Positions 23,690 through 35,310 of a DNA stretch of 64,000 nt are shown here, piece by piece. Every line of letters starts with the position of its first letter. Position 1 is the stretch's first letter. A program made the position numbers and the translations under genes. Origin of the DNA: Laguncularia racemosa (lineage: Eukaryota > Streptophyta > Magnoliopsida > Myrtales > Combretaceae); assembly GCA_037954665.1 (NCBI GenBank), contig JBBMOL010000135.1:1431001-1495000 (forward strand), given 5' to 3'. Under the pieces are notes generated by a model, which saw only the letters and a program-made list of their open reading frames with translations, made no database searches and had not been told where the DNA came from.

Positions 23690-24385
23690 TGTCACTCCCC
23701 AAGAGGTACCTTAGTTATAACAACCTGCCATGTACTATACTAAGCTCCATGATTAGCTGTATTCCAGTACACACAAATTTAATATGGTACATAAGGCATT
23801 GTTATTCTAGAAACCTCTAAAAAGATAATAGCTTAATATGATAGTTAAAAATAAGTATTTCTTTATAAACATGATAAAATATGAAATCTTACAAACATAG
23901 ATATGCATAAAGGTAAATCTAACAATTAAATATTACATTCATCTATAATTGAAAGTGTCTGTTCAAAATTATAAACATTTATTCTATTGGTCTTCATTCT
24001 CACTCACCTACCCACAACTGTCTTGAAGATTCTTACTCTTAGCCAGGTTCTATCAAGGTAAAACTAGTATGGTTTCTATAAAAATGGAAATTTTTTTAGG
24101 TGTATGCTACATCTAGCTTTGTGAGATCTCAGCTCAAAACCACTTTTCACTATAAACAAACAAGTTATCACTTTAATACATTAATACATGAACAGGCATA
24201 TGCTAATCATCTCATGTAGTCAATCAGAAACTACCCGAAGTCCAAGGATATTTCTAACCATTTTACCCCTCCTTAGACCTTAGGTAGAGGATCTTTTGTA
24301 ATTCCATCAGAGTATAGGCAACCAATTTTGAAACAGTTGCATAGATCCTTGGCTGAATAAATCTTAGAGCCATGCTATATACATG
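23690..24385. repeat. Element I, left segment
   Basis: About 0.7 kb with no coding sequence, from the tgtcactcccc terminus to the DNA element at 24386. Confidence 0.55.
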
Positions 24386-25239
24386 GTTGTCAAAATCGCG
24401 ATTTTACGTAGAATCGCGAAGGGGTCCGTAGAATCGGAATGTAGAAACGGAACGTAGAAACGTAAGTTTCTACAACCTATGTAAAATAACTTTCAAATAT
24501 TATAAATTTACTTATAATAGTCATTAAAAAATATAATTAATAATAGAAATAAGGAAATTAAGTATTTATTTTAGCCATAAATTGCAAATTTGCAATAAAA
24601 GTCATAATATAGATAATCGAGCATAAGTTGTATAATATAGATATTTTATTTCTAAAATGATAAATCATGTATAAAACAAGTTTCACCTAGTTCTATATAC
24701 AAAAACTAAAAGATAATAGATAAAATTTAAAAATCAATTGTGACTTTAAGAAATTAATACTAAATAAAAATTGATAATGAAGATATACTATTAGAAAGGA
24801 GTAATATTAAAAAATGACCAAAAGTACATAATAAAGAAGATACTATAATAAGAAAACCTTCAAAATTATATATTACTAGGTAAATTTTTGCACTATTCGT
24901 GATTATTAATTTAAAATATATTTACTTAACAATATCTCACATTTACTTAACTATGAGAATGATATATTGAAAAGATAGAAATATAAATACATTTATACCT
25001 TTCCTATAAAATTAAAAATCTAAAAAATTCTTATAAAATTAAAGTTATCTACCATTTATTTTATTTACTATTACAAAAATATTAGTTAAAATAAGGAAAG
25101 TTGCAGTAATCAAACATAAGTGCTTTAATATGAACATGATCACAAATAAGAACAAGAAGACTAACAATCGACGAACACAAACACAAAGACTTCAATGCAA
25201 CGTAATACACTGACAAGAGAGGAGTGATGATCGACGAAC

Positions 25240-25375
25240 ATGTTAGGGTATGACTCATACTTCCGCTATGACAGCAAAGCACGTGGGTCCCGCTCTATGC
25301 TGAGCGGGCGGGGGTTCGAGGAAGCCGCCTCGGTGAGGGTAGCAAGGGGGCAGCACCCCCTGGACACTAGAGGGC
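25240..25375. other. GC-rich block inside the DNA element
   Basis: Sudden rise in G+C (gcgggcgggggttcgagg, gggggcagcaccccctgg) in an AT-rich surround. Inverted arms such as ctatgctgagcgggc and agggggcagcacccccT are visible. Composition suggests a captured segment; source unknown. Confidence 0.5.
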
Positions 25376-25439
25376 GTTTAAAAATTAATCCCATGGTTGT
25401 TTATTAAAAGTTTAGGCTTGGATAAGAAAACACGAAGAA

Positions 25440-25775
25440 AAATGCTTTTTGGAAGGAATAGGGGAAGAGCACGACCGTGTGTCAAGTAAACACGCCCACA
25501 GAAGCACACACGGTTGAAGGCACGACCATGTGTTGAGCTTGGAAAATACACAGAAGTACATATGGTTGAACACACGGTTGAAGGCACGGTCGTGTGTTGA
25601 GCTTGGAAAATACATAGAAGTACACACGGTTGAACACACGGCTGTGTGTTGAGCTTGGAAAATCTATAAAATAGAAGCACACACGATTGTGTACACGATT
25701 GAAGGCACGGCCGTGTGTCGAGCTTGAAAATCCATAGAAGCACACACGGTTAAGTACACGGTTGAAGGCACGACC
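25440..25775. repeat. Imperfect tandem array around a cacggccgtg palindrome
   Basis: Five or so imperfect units of roughly 60-80 bases, each with a form of ggcacggccgtgtgt, then tgagcttggaaaat, then agaagcacacacggtt. The core acacggccgtgt is a perfect palindrome. The array leaves open frames of about 115-121 codons on the minus strand with repeating Asn-Arg-Val-Cys text; these are by-products of the repeat. The same palindrome recurs in the U3 of element H. Confidence 0.8.
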
Positions 25776-25849
25776 TTGAAAGCCATCAACCCATTCAAAT
25801 ACCCATTCACAATCACAACTCACAAGCATAAAAATTCACATGATACACT

Positions 25850-26270
25850 ACATTACAACTGTACAAGTACAAGTATAGTCATACAAGTCATACCTAACAC
25901 AAAACTCGCGTCTATGAAGATGGATCTCAACTCGGTGGCCTGCTGCAAGAACAATCGCTGCTTGGCGACGCTCACTCGTCTATGAAGGAGAAGGATCACT
26001 GGCTCGCTGCTCGGTGTTCTTTGTTCTAATAGTATCAAGTATCAACTCAGCTCAGTGTGGAAGTGGATGTGGAACTATAGATCTCTGCTCGCGCTCGCCT
26101 CTCCTGTTTGGCTATTTTCGCTTTTCACTATCTCTCTTCTCCTCTCTCCACTAAACTCTGAAGAAGTTCAACGTACAGGACAGGCTACAGCAGCAGCAGC
26201 AAGCCGGAAATTGCAAAGGATGTGCTAGGTTGCCGATTGGGCTAGGCGGGGTTGGGCTTGGATCCGATCC
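25850..26270 (-). other. Coding-like GC-rich segment in the DNA element
   Basis: On the minus strand, a CT/CAG-rich 5'-leader-like stretch (about 26230-26060) leads into an open frame (26038-25853) with LLLHRRVSVAKQRLFLQQAT. It has no recognised domain. It could be a captured host exon or part of a lost transposase gene. Confidence 0.25.
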
Positions 26271-26474
26271 GAATGGATTTAAGCCTGCAATTAGATAATT
26301 GTGTGGAATCGTTAGAAACGTTCAGAATCACGATTTTGAACGATTTTACTATTCAAAATCGCGATTTTATTACGATTTTGATCCTTTCCGATTTTGTATG
26401 CGAGTTAACTGGGATTGTATGTGCAAACTCATAAAAACGTGGAATCATACGAGTTGAAACGCGATTTTGACAAC

Positions 26475-28077
26475 AATGGCTATATATATATACATATAAT
26501 TATGCCAAAAGAAGGGTCTTCTACTCAAGGACCTAGGACAAACCAAAGAAAATAATGTTTTCCCTGCCCCCACACCTCTAAATGTATGTGCCCAAAATAG
26601 AATAATGAACATGGATTCAAACTAATGCACAGTGATCCATGAATCATTTTTGTATTGTTTGAATAAGACACTCTCTGAAGACATCCTTCCATTACCTATG
26701 TGACTATGATGGGATATAGTAGGAATATGCAAATGATGCAATGCATGATCCATTTTAACTCAAGGTTGTGATATACTTAACATAATTTGATAGGTAACCA
26801 ACCAATTTGTAGACACTTAATCAATCAACAAATAACTATAAATACAAGAAGTTTTGCTTCTTTTACTTTATTTCTAATCAAGCAATCAAATCATTCATAC
26901 CAAGCACATACATGGGTTCATTAGTTTCCAATTTAAGTGCAACTAGCATTACAAGCATAAATTAAGTGGTAGTCATTGTTAGTATTTAGCTAGGCATTTT
27001 TCAAGTATTGTAATAATCCTTAAGTAAAGATTGAGAATTTTCTAAAAAACTTAAATAATTGGACATAAAAAAAATATACATAAGAATAACTATTACTAAA
27101 ATATACTATTCTATTATCCCATTCTTAACCCCAAATCTTAGAGTCTTTTAAGGTATTTTAGTATTAAGTCCTTTGTTTTGGGTTCAGTCTATCGTCAAGG
27201 TCCATGCTTAGGTCCTTAGCAAGAAAAGTCCTATTCTTAAATCATGTCTTATATATGTTTAAGAATAAGTCCAATAAAGTTTGAAGTGGATAAAAAATGG
27301 TCATGAATAATCACAAGTTGTAAAGGTTTGGGAGAATATCCTCAACATCTTTTCTTTGAACTTTTATAATTATTTAAGGTTTAGATTTAATATCTTAGAA
27401 TATATCAAGATATCCAAATAGATATTCTAAGAAAAAGAGTAGTGGAATGATCTTACGATTTTAGAATAGGATTTCTTAAGGTGGAATGATTGATGGAACC
27501 TACAACTCTCAAAAATACGAATTATAAGTATACTATTTAAAGGCTACAATACGAAGATAATAATGGTGAAACGAGATTATCTTTCTTGATCCAAATTTCT
27601 TTAAAAACCTATGATAATAACCATAAAACATAGGTAATAGTTAGAGTTAGTTATTTCTTCTTGAAATTCACTAGACGTTTTACAAACTTCTTGGAAGTTT
27701 CTTACCTTATTTACTAGAAAAGTGGTCCTCTGACATTTTGTCGATTTTAGGGATAAGTGTGGGGCTAGATGAGGGTTTGATTTTTCTTTAATTTAGTGGA
27801 ATGTTAGGGGAGAAAGGTAGGTAGAATGGATGAACCAGCATGAGGGAATAGGAAGGGAAACGGAGTGAAAATTTGCTTAGGTTAATTATTGTTTTTACCT
27901 TCTTATGTATATTGACTTTTGTTTTGCTTTTTTGTATATAATTAAACCTATTTTCTAAGCCTAAGGGGAGGAATTATTGACCAGTTTAGGGTAGCAATTA
28001 TGCCTTAGGATAATGTATAATAGTTTAGGAAATGATGGCTTAAGATGTAGTAAGGTAAATGATGGCAAAAGATAAGA
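26475..28077. repeat. Element I, second segment
   Basis: About 1.6 kb of AT-rich sequence with no coding sequence. It follows the DNA element and stops at solo LTR L. Contains tatatatatatacatata next to the DNA element's right end. Confidence 0.5.
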
Positions 28078-28836
28078 TCACATGATACGAAATTGGAAAT
28101 GCTCTGATACCAAATGACACGAAATTGAAATCGAATTCCTTCCACACAAATCAAATCGTCAATAACAATTTTAGGATTTTCTGGATTTTGGTACTAACAA
28201 AGTAAAATCAAAGGATATGGATAAAATTACCAATCTATAGATGCCAAGATTGATAAAATTAAACTAATTCGCAATCAAATCATAGAACAATAGAGACTAC
28301 GTTCTATAAAATTAATCACTAAGGTTAAAGAATTCTAAGAATTCAATAACGATGTTCGCCACAAATTCTATATGAACCAAGAATTTGATAAGAACAACTA
28401 GAATAAAGTGAAAATCAATTCTCAATATTCAAGAATCTCCAAGAGAATTCACACACGCTCAAGTGTTTTTGTTTTCAACCAAAATAGAATCTCTATCCGA
28501 AAAAACCCTAAAGACTACTATTTAAATCATGCCTAAAAAAATTGTGCGAGGCCATTCAAGCCCGGCTCAAGGTCGGCCAAAGGCCGACGACCTAAAATAG
28601 ATAAGCCGGCACCAAAAGGCCGGCGACCTACATTTAGGCCGACACCAAAGCCAGCGGCCTTGAAGTTAAATCGACTGGCCTTTATTCAAGGCCAGCTTAA
28701 GGCTGGCCGAACTTCGCCTTGGGTCCTCCTGACGCTTATTTCCTCCTTTTTTGGACCCCGTACTGCCACCTAGAGCTTGGATTGACTTTGTTTTCCTTGG
28801 TACTCGCATCTTAGCTCTTGGAATCGTATCATCACA
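28078..28836 (-). mobile_element. Solo LTR L with a duplicated LTR end and primer site
   Basis: Insert 28083-28831 flanked by tcaca on both sides (28078-28082, 28832-28836). The LTR proper is 28115-28831 (717 bp, minus strand). At its 3' end a further 32 bases (28083-28114) hold a primer-site copy, gctctgatacca in window orientation (28101-28112), followed by a second near-copy of the LTR terminus (tgatacgaaattgg against tgacacgaaattga). GC-rich ggccggcgacc-type inverted arms lie at 28550-28720, upstream of a TATA-like tttaaatag (about 28517-28527) on the minus strand. Element C has the same kind of end. Confidence 0.8.
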
Positions 28837-29766
28837 TGAAAAATTGTGCATGCTTTAGTTGGCTATATGATTGAACCATTTTCTTGTTATTTCCAAGTCT
28901 TTTGTCCTAGTTTAGACAAGATAATTTAGGGTGAATTAGGATATGTTAGGGTAAGATAAGATAAGATGGAATATATTGAGATTTGATGGGTGAAAACAAA
29001 GGATAGGTACACATGATTGTTGAAGGAATTTGGGTTGGTTCTTAGCTTGGTTATTTCAAGTCATTTTCCTGGGTATACATGATAAAATTAGGGTAGAATA
29101 GGATAGGATGTGATGGGGATAAGATAAGATAGGATGATGTAGTGTAATAATGCCTAAATGGGTTAGATCACAAGCTTATCCTTCTTATTCTTGAGCCTGT
29201 CACTAGGTGTCATAATCCAAATCATTTTCATGTTTCATTCTTTGGTTAGACAAGATAAAATAAGGTAAGGATAAGATACGATGGAAATAGGATAAGATTA
29301 GATAGGATCGGATAGCGTGTAAAAATCAAAGATTCCATGTGGAAAATGTACCTTGAAGTTAGTGCCACTTTGAGGGAGGTGTAAACTGATTCATTTAGAT
29401 GTATTCTTCTTTTATTTTGTATGTTAATAAGTAATTAAGATTGGGATAATGATTTATGAGAAAAACTTGTTGTAATTGATTAAGATTAGGGTACGATTTC
29501 AAGCTTAATTATTTAAGCTTTTCTTGTAGAAGTTTAGGAACTACCAAATTTGAGAATGTTTGAGGTATGAATGGTAATTAATTTAGACTTTATCTCGCTA
29601 ATCTAAGTTTGATAGTATTAATCCTTATGATTAGGGTAAGATTTAATGAAATTAGAAAGGATATGACTCAAGTCAAAGCAAATTTTCTTGAGTCGTCTAA
29701 TTTCCTATTAAGGGTTGACTTAAGTTAATTTGGAGAAGACTTTAATTAACCATGTTTGATTTTTTA
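28837..29766. repeat. Element I, third segment, with GATA-rich cryptic repeat
   Basis: Non-coding, 0.9 kb. Words such as gataagataggat and ggataagat recur at about 28915-28980 and 29085-29310. Ends at the element D target site. Confidence 0.6.
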
Positions 29767-29771
29767 GATCT

Positions 29772-30521
29772 TGATAGGAATCAAATTCCTACAGGACCTA
29801 TCATAAGAGCAAAAGCCAAAGGGTTACAAAATTTGACAATAAGGGTCCTCTTTGAACAATTAAACCCCGAGAATATTTGTTTAGTATCTTTTTTTCTATT
29901 ACATATTTATTGTTCATTCCAGTAGGTACACTTGTCGGTTTTTACAGGATGGTGGATAAACTCGCTAAAGCTCAGTTTGTGGGTTATTCATGGACCTACA
30001 TAAATAAAAAAAGAATTGTTCCATAAGTGTTCTATTGAAGTGAAGAACCGGCCAATTGAAGATTTATTTATATAATTGTATTTTTGTGTTTGAGAACTGT
30101 CCATTTGATTGGTTTTATTGTAATTTGTTTTTTTTTTTGTTTTTACCCTAATTGGAGTAAGTATAAATACTTGCTAAGGAGGGTTTAGAGGGAGCTTTTT
30201 GGAACTTGAGAAAATACACCTTTTTGCTGTGAGGAAAGTCTTTGCATGCAAACCTTACTCTTATCAATTTGACTTGTGAAATTGTGGTGAGATTAGCTTG
30301 AGGAGATTGTGAGTAATATCAATCCTTCTCTAGTTGTTACCAATTGTTTTCTAGTGTGTCATATTTAGGTACAAATTGGTTGTTTTACTTGTTATCTTTC
30401 ACGTGAATTAAGGTTCCTAATTTTTAGATTTGATTCAAGTCTTATTTGAGTGGAATTCAGTTCATTTATATTGTTATCCTTTACTTATTATACAATTGCA
30501 TTATTCCTCATCACAGTTTAG
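29772..30521 (+). repeat. Element D 5' LTR, first part
   Basis: Starts tgataggaat; 750 bases to the tttag target of element C. Continues at 36459. TATA inverted repeat agtaagtataaatacttgct at 30156-30175. Confidence 0.9.
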
Positions 30522-30544
30522 TGATGTGCTCTGATACCAAAATA
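30522..30544 (-). other. Terminal extension of element C: primer-site copy plus LTR-end copy
   Basis: Between the TSD and the true LTR end lie 23 bases. In element orientation the LTR end ...gcacatca is followed by tattttggtatcagagca and then catca, so the terminus reads LTR end, primer site, LTR end again. D's intact 3' LTR shows that none of this belongs to the target. Confidence 0.85.
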
Positions 30545-31403
30545 TGATGTGCTTAGGAATCCAAATCACAAGCACATAATACAAATGAATAATCAACTGC
30601 ACAAATTGGACGAAATGAAGACAAAATCCCCAATTGGTGTGAATTAAAGGATGAACAATCTTAAATGGCATGAACTAAATTAGAAGTATTACAAGGGAAT
30701 TCCAATACCAATCAATTACAAAGGAACAATGTAATTCCAATCTTTACAATTGGCTTGTAATCTTAGCAATACATGAACCCTAATTTGGCATGAAAAGAAC
30801 ACATAAAAAGATCCACCAATTATAACTAGATATTACTCACTGGCAATAATTGGATACAACTCAGAAAATCATGATATAACTTATAAGAATTCCTAAGCCA
30901 AACTCGCTACAATTTCCAAAGAAATTGATAAGAGTAGATGCATGCAAGAGGGTGACTCTCACGGTGACAAGTGTGTGTTTTTGTTAAATATCAAAAAGCT
31001 CCCTAAAAACCCTAGTTAGCAAGTATTTATACTTGCTTCTATTAGGGTAAAACAAACAAAAAATTACAAAGTTACCACTAGGTAGCCGATTTTAAGAATC
31101 AAAATTGCAAGTATAAAAATCAAAATGGCTGGTTCTCATAAGTACAAATACAAATGGTCTTCAAGTGGCCGGTTCTTCACTTCAATTGAACAATTTGTGA
31201 GTCGTTGGATGTGACTCCAAAAAATGTCCCGCAAGTTAATTCTTAGTGCATGTTATTTGGCCATCTTGTAAAACCAATCAATGTACTTGCTAAAGTGCAA
31301 AATCAAACATTATTAGATAAAATGTGGCCATATGTGGATGTTTAAGCTCATGCATCCAAGTCAAGTTTCCCCACTACTGGAACTGCAAGATGGATTCCCA
31401 TCA
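30545..31403 (-). repeat. Element C 3' LTR
   Basis: 859 bases; tgatgtgc...ggattcccatca in window orientation. Pairs with 35592-36453. TATA inverted repeat at 31018-31037. Confidence 0.92.
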
Positions 31404-31948
31404 TCTCCTCAGGCCTATGAAAGATTTGCCCTCAAATCTAAGGGGTCTTCTCTTAAACCGAAACCTAATGTCTTTATTTGTTTGTTTATTGGAGTTCTGG
31501 AAGAACCAGAGGTATTTCTAATTTGTTCTTGGAAAGTGCGCACATCAAATGGAGACATAGGAGTCAAGACTATTTGCGTACCATCCTTTTGAAACATTTA
31601 AGTGTTTCTGAACTCGTAATGTAACACCTTTTTATCAAATAACTAGGGTCTACCTAACAATAAGTGAAAGGCGCACATAGGAAGCACATCATAGCTAATC
31701 TCATCACTGTATTTTTCTCCTATAGTGATTGGCAACTTTGCCCTTTGTGTAACATGTAGACTACCTCGATCGTCCGACTAATGCAATTTGTAAGGGCTAG
31801 CATGCGGGCTAGTGGCTAGTTGTAAATTATCAACTAATGCAGCAGATATGACATTAGTGCAACTACCACCATCAATGAAAACCACCCAAAGGTTACCTCA
31901 AATCTGACAAGGTGTGTGGACCAGGTTCTCCTTCTGCATGTCCCTAGC
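31404..31948 (-). pseudogene. Element C aspartic protease
   Basis: Reading right to left: ENLVHTPCQI, then VVFIDGGSCTNV with the catalytic aspartate (about 31858-31880), SPYKLH, GSLHVTQRAKLPI, MCAFHLLLGRP, and MFQKDGTQIVLTPMSPFDV. Two or three in-frame stops, otherwise one frame. After a short linker it ends in DPLDLRANLSKA, the remnant of the pol C-terminus, immediately before the polypurine tract (aggcctgagga on the minus strand, 31404-31416). Confidence 0.88.
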
Positions 31949-33289
31949 ATCTGGCGATAAAGTCAAAACCTTGCGCAACACATTAATAGGTAAGTAATGT
32001 TCACCTTTTTTGTCCTCATGTGTCTCAACGTTTTGATCATCATAGTACTCCCACAAGGCCATGGATAAATTTGTAGGCTTGACAACTTCTTCCTCATCTT
32101 CTTCTCTGGTGCTCTCCATAATAGTCATTACTCTTTTATTAGGACACTATGTAGTCATATGTCCAAATCCCATGCATTTGAAACATTTAATCTAGCACAT
32201 CTTGCCATTGGTCGACCTCGATACTATCTTCTTAACATAAAATCCAATTACCTCTTTGCCTTTCCCAGAAACAATTTTCTCCTTTTCTGTGCTAGGGATA
32301 ACTCTGTCTACTGCCCTGGCATGCTCACCTGCTCCCTTTGGTCCACCCAACTGACCATCAGCCCCCATGGACTTAGTGGTAGTACTAGGCCTGTTACTAG
32401 TAACTTGGAATGGATTGGATCGTCTCTGCCTTTCCACTTTCAAGGCTAACTATATAGCCTCATCTAGTGTACTATATCTTTGCAGCTCAACAACACAGGC
32501 TATCTCGTACTTCAATCTAGACACAAAACATGTTAGGGTTTGCTCAGGAGGCTCTATTGACCCGCATCTGATCATTAACTTTTCAAGCTCCTGGACATAG
32601 TCATCCACTGTTTTGCCTCTCCGTCTTAATGTTTGTAGACGCATAAACAGTTCCCACCTATAGTGCTTAGAAATGAACATCTTCCTTAGAACCCGTTTCA
32701 TTTTTCCCTAGGTGTATATCTCAGCTTCTCCATCCCTTCGCCTGTTGATCACCAGATTCTTCAACTACAAGGTGGAATAACCTATGAACTCTACAGTAGC
32801 AAGACGAACTCTAGTGTTATCATCAATCTCATAACACTCAAAAAGGCCTTTAACCTTATCCTCCCAATGCAGGTAATCGTCTATTGGGCCCCTACCATCA
32901 AATGAAGGCATCTGCAGCTTCACATATTCTAGTCTCCTAGGTGGGCTGAAATCCTTGTTTGGGTATAGATTGACCCCAAAGGTATCATCTCTCCCCTCCT
33001 TAAAGGCATGATGATCTCTTTCCACTCTCTTTCCTATATTTCCTCCTATTGTTCCCTCCCTTTGAACATCCTGAGGAGCTACTCTAGGTGGTGGTGCGTG
33101 AGGATTCACCATTGGTGGTTGTGGCATCGTCATCCTATCAATCTTTATTGCTAGTGTAGCAACAATAGTGGTAAGGTCTTGAAGCTGTTCCTCCAAGGTT
33201 CTCCCACCTGCAGTACGATGACCCTATCCTCCACCAACTTGGCTATTGGCCTCATTGTTAATTCCCCTATTCACATTGTCATTTGACAT
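31949..33289 (-). pseudogene. Element C gag polyprotein
   Basis: ATG at 33287-33289 (MSNDNVNRGINNEANSQVGG), chosen because F starts with the same text. Then a short coiled-coil-like segment (EEQLQDLTTIVATLAIKIDR), the retrotransposon gag domain (PSFDGRGPIDDYLHWEDKV, LFECYEIDDNTRV, KRVLRKMFISKHYRWELFMR, TVDDYVQELEKLMIRCGSI), and a CCHC zinc knuckle CFKCMGFGHM with a stop before its last Cys (near 32155). An acidic linker leads into protease. In the family gag builds the particle. Stops and one frameshift (near 32705-32765) break it. Confidence 0.9.
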
Positions 33290-33960
33290 AGTTATGGATT
33301 TGATTTGTCGAAGTACAAATATAGTCTAAAACAATGTAGTACACTCCCTGCACTACAACTACACTTCACCCGCCACACAACAATCAAACCACTACAAAAA
33401 AAAAAAACAACACAAAACTCTACTTAACTTCACACACCACGACAACACACACACGGTGCAACAAGCAACCAATGCAATACACATTTCCCACACTTTAATT
33501 ACGGCAACAACAAGTGGAACAATAATTAAACACTTCCAAATAGTAAGTTAATGGATTCAACTAAGCAAGTGTTCAAGCATCAATACATAATAACTTCCAC
33601 ACTTTAATGCTTGTTTTGAAATTCAAATTTTAATCACTATGATTCCCTTTTTAATCACGGCACAAACATACACCTCCACTTTAGGTGCAGCACCCTTTCA
33701 CTACTACACACACAACACCACACGTTGTAACACCCTTCACAACACAACTCACTCCGCCACACACACATAACACTTCACGGTAACAAATTCAAATACCACT
33801 CTTAATGCAACCTTCTCCACAAATGGTAAGAAGCAAATTCAAATTCAAATAGTATTCAATCAAAACTACTCAATGACTTTCTTCAAACTTAAAGAATGTG
33901 TTTGAATTTTAAATAATTTCCTTAATCTCACACAAGGCAAATCTGAAAATTGCAATGACA

Positions 33961-35310
33961 CTCCTTGATAATCACCATAATACTCCAAATTCTAAGAAGA
34001 TTTTAAGCTCTTTTAAGTTGATAATTAATCAAAAATCATCCGAATTTGATGCTTAATCAAAGAATATGTTGCTTTCAGGTGTAATGAAGATCATTGAAAG
34101 AAATTGAGAAGAAAACAACAAAGAGAAAGGAAGAAGAGCATCTCCTCTGCCTGCCATGCTCCCATATCAGGGGGCATATGAACAGCAGACCACCACCACG
34201 CCCCCATATAAACAGCATACCACCACCACACCCCCATATCAGGGGCGTATGGAAGAGAAATCAGGAACAAAAGCTACCATGCCCCTTACCACGGGGGCGT
34301 GGCAAAGGGCGTATGGAGCCTCGACATACTTTCTCTGACGTTTCTCTCTCCTCCAATGCTAGCACATATATATAAGACGAAAAGAAGAGGGAAAGACGGC
34401 AGACCTAGGGTTTTAGAATACACTTCTCTTCATTTTTCTCTCTTTCTTTAGTTTTCTACTCAACAATCCAAGGAGATCCAAGCAAGGCATTCAAGATTCA
34501 ATCTATCCGGGTTGTAATCATGAACTCTAATTTCTCTTCATGTATTTGTTCTTTCATTGTTAGGTCTATGGAAGAGTAAACCTAGACTTAGATCTCATTT
34601 GAACTATTTTGTCATATGATGAAGATATGATTTAATTGATGTTCTTTTGTTCCATTACATGTGCTGCATAATTATCTTAGATTCATATTTCCAGAATACG
34701 AGTTTATGCTTAATATCATTTGAGTTGATTGAGAAATCGCTTTTATGATCAGATTTATGTTTTGGATGAGATTTGCTCGTGTTTCTAGAGATAGAATATC
34801 GAAAATCTTCTATTGAACATTCATTCGAATCGAGCACTTATGCTTCATGTGATTCTAGATTGCTATTAATTGAGGAGAGATCCTAATTGATAAATCTAGG
34901 ATTAGATAAGTAATTTACTTGAGAAAGTAATTATCTTGCTTCTTGGAACTTAATAGCTTAAGAACTTAGAAACATTAATCCTTAGCTTCTAATGATTCAT
35001 GTGACAAGATAGGTATATAATGAGATCTAGGTTGTTTTGTTATAGAATTTAATCTTATGTTGTTGAAGTAGCTTTAGTTTAAATTTTAGATGGTTGACTA
35101 CTTTTATTTTTTATACTCCTCATCTTAATTTAACAGTTAGATAATAGGGAAATAGCTAGTACTAGTAATTAGCAATCTTCTCTTTGTGGGACGACCCTGT
35201 ACTTAACACTATATTACGTCTACGGTAGGTACACTTGCCTATTGCAATGTAGTTAGAATTAGGAACAGGCATTATAAATATTAAAACTACGGTTGGCAAT
35301 GATCACTCCT
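33961..35310 (+). mobile_element. Solo LTR J (Tat/Athila-type) with perfect TSD
   Basis: LTR 33966-35305, 1340 bases, tgataatcac...ggcaatgatca, flanked by ctcct on both sides (33961-33965, 35306-35310). TATA box acatatatataaga near 34364-34378. Upstream of it a GC-rich U3 array (34145-34325). Near the 3' end is ctttgtgggacgaccctgtac, a landmark of Tat/Athila LTRs. Small open frames inside are not believed. Confidence 0.9.
34145..34325 (+). repeat. GC-rich tandem and inverted repeats in U3 of solo LTR J
   Basis: Units containing cagcataccaccaccac and gcccccatat recur about every 30-45 bases, with inverted forms atatcagggg and catatgaac. They sit just upstream of the TATA box. Confidence 0.7.

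Larger units (their letters stand above)
24386..26474. mobile_element. Inverted-repeat DNA element, non-autonomous
   Basis: Perfect 15-bp terminal inverted repeats gttgtcaaaatcgcg (24386-24400 and, reversed, 26460-26474). Inside each end the word atcgcgattttNNg and its relatives recur (24391-24445, 26325-26400), i.e. clustered subterminal repeats as in hAT-like elements. No transposase. The target duplication is not clear: flanks read ...acatg and aatgg.... The 2.1-kb interior is patchy: AT-rich 24450-25080, GC-rich 25240-25375, a tandem repeat array 25440-25775 and a coding-like GC-rich block 25900-26270. Superfamily undecided. Confidence 0.7.

Noticed and set aside
25440..25775. Possible CRISPR-like array
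   Set aside because: Units are imperfect tandem repeats without regular unique spacers, and this is plant nuclear DNA.
25378..25829. Overlapping minus-strand frames of 75-121 codons with repeating Cys/Asn/Arg/Val text
   Set aside because: By-product of the palindromic tandem array; repeat length lets several frames stay open.
24378..26482. 8- or 9-bp target duplication for the DNA element
   Set aside because: Flanks tatacatg and aatggcta do not match; only short partial matches (catgg/aatgg) exist, so no TSD is claimed.
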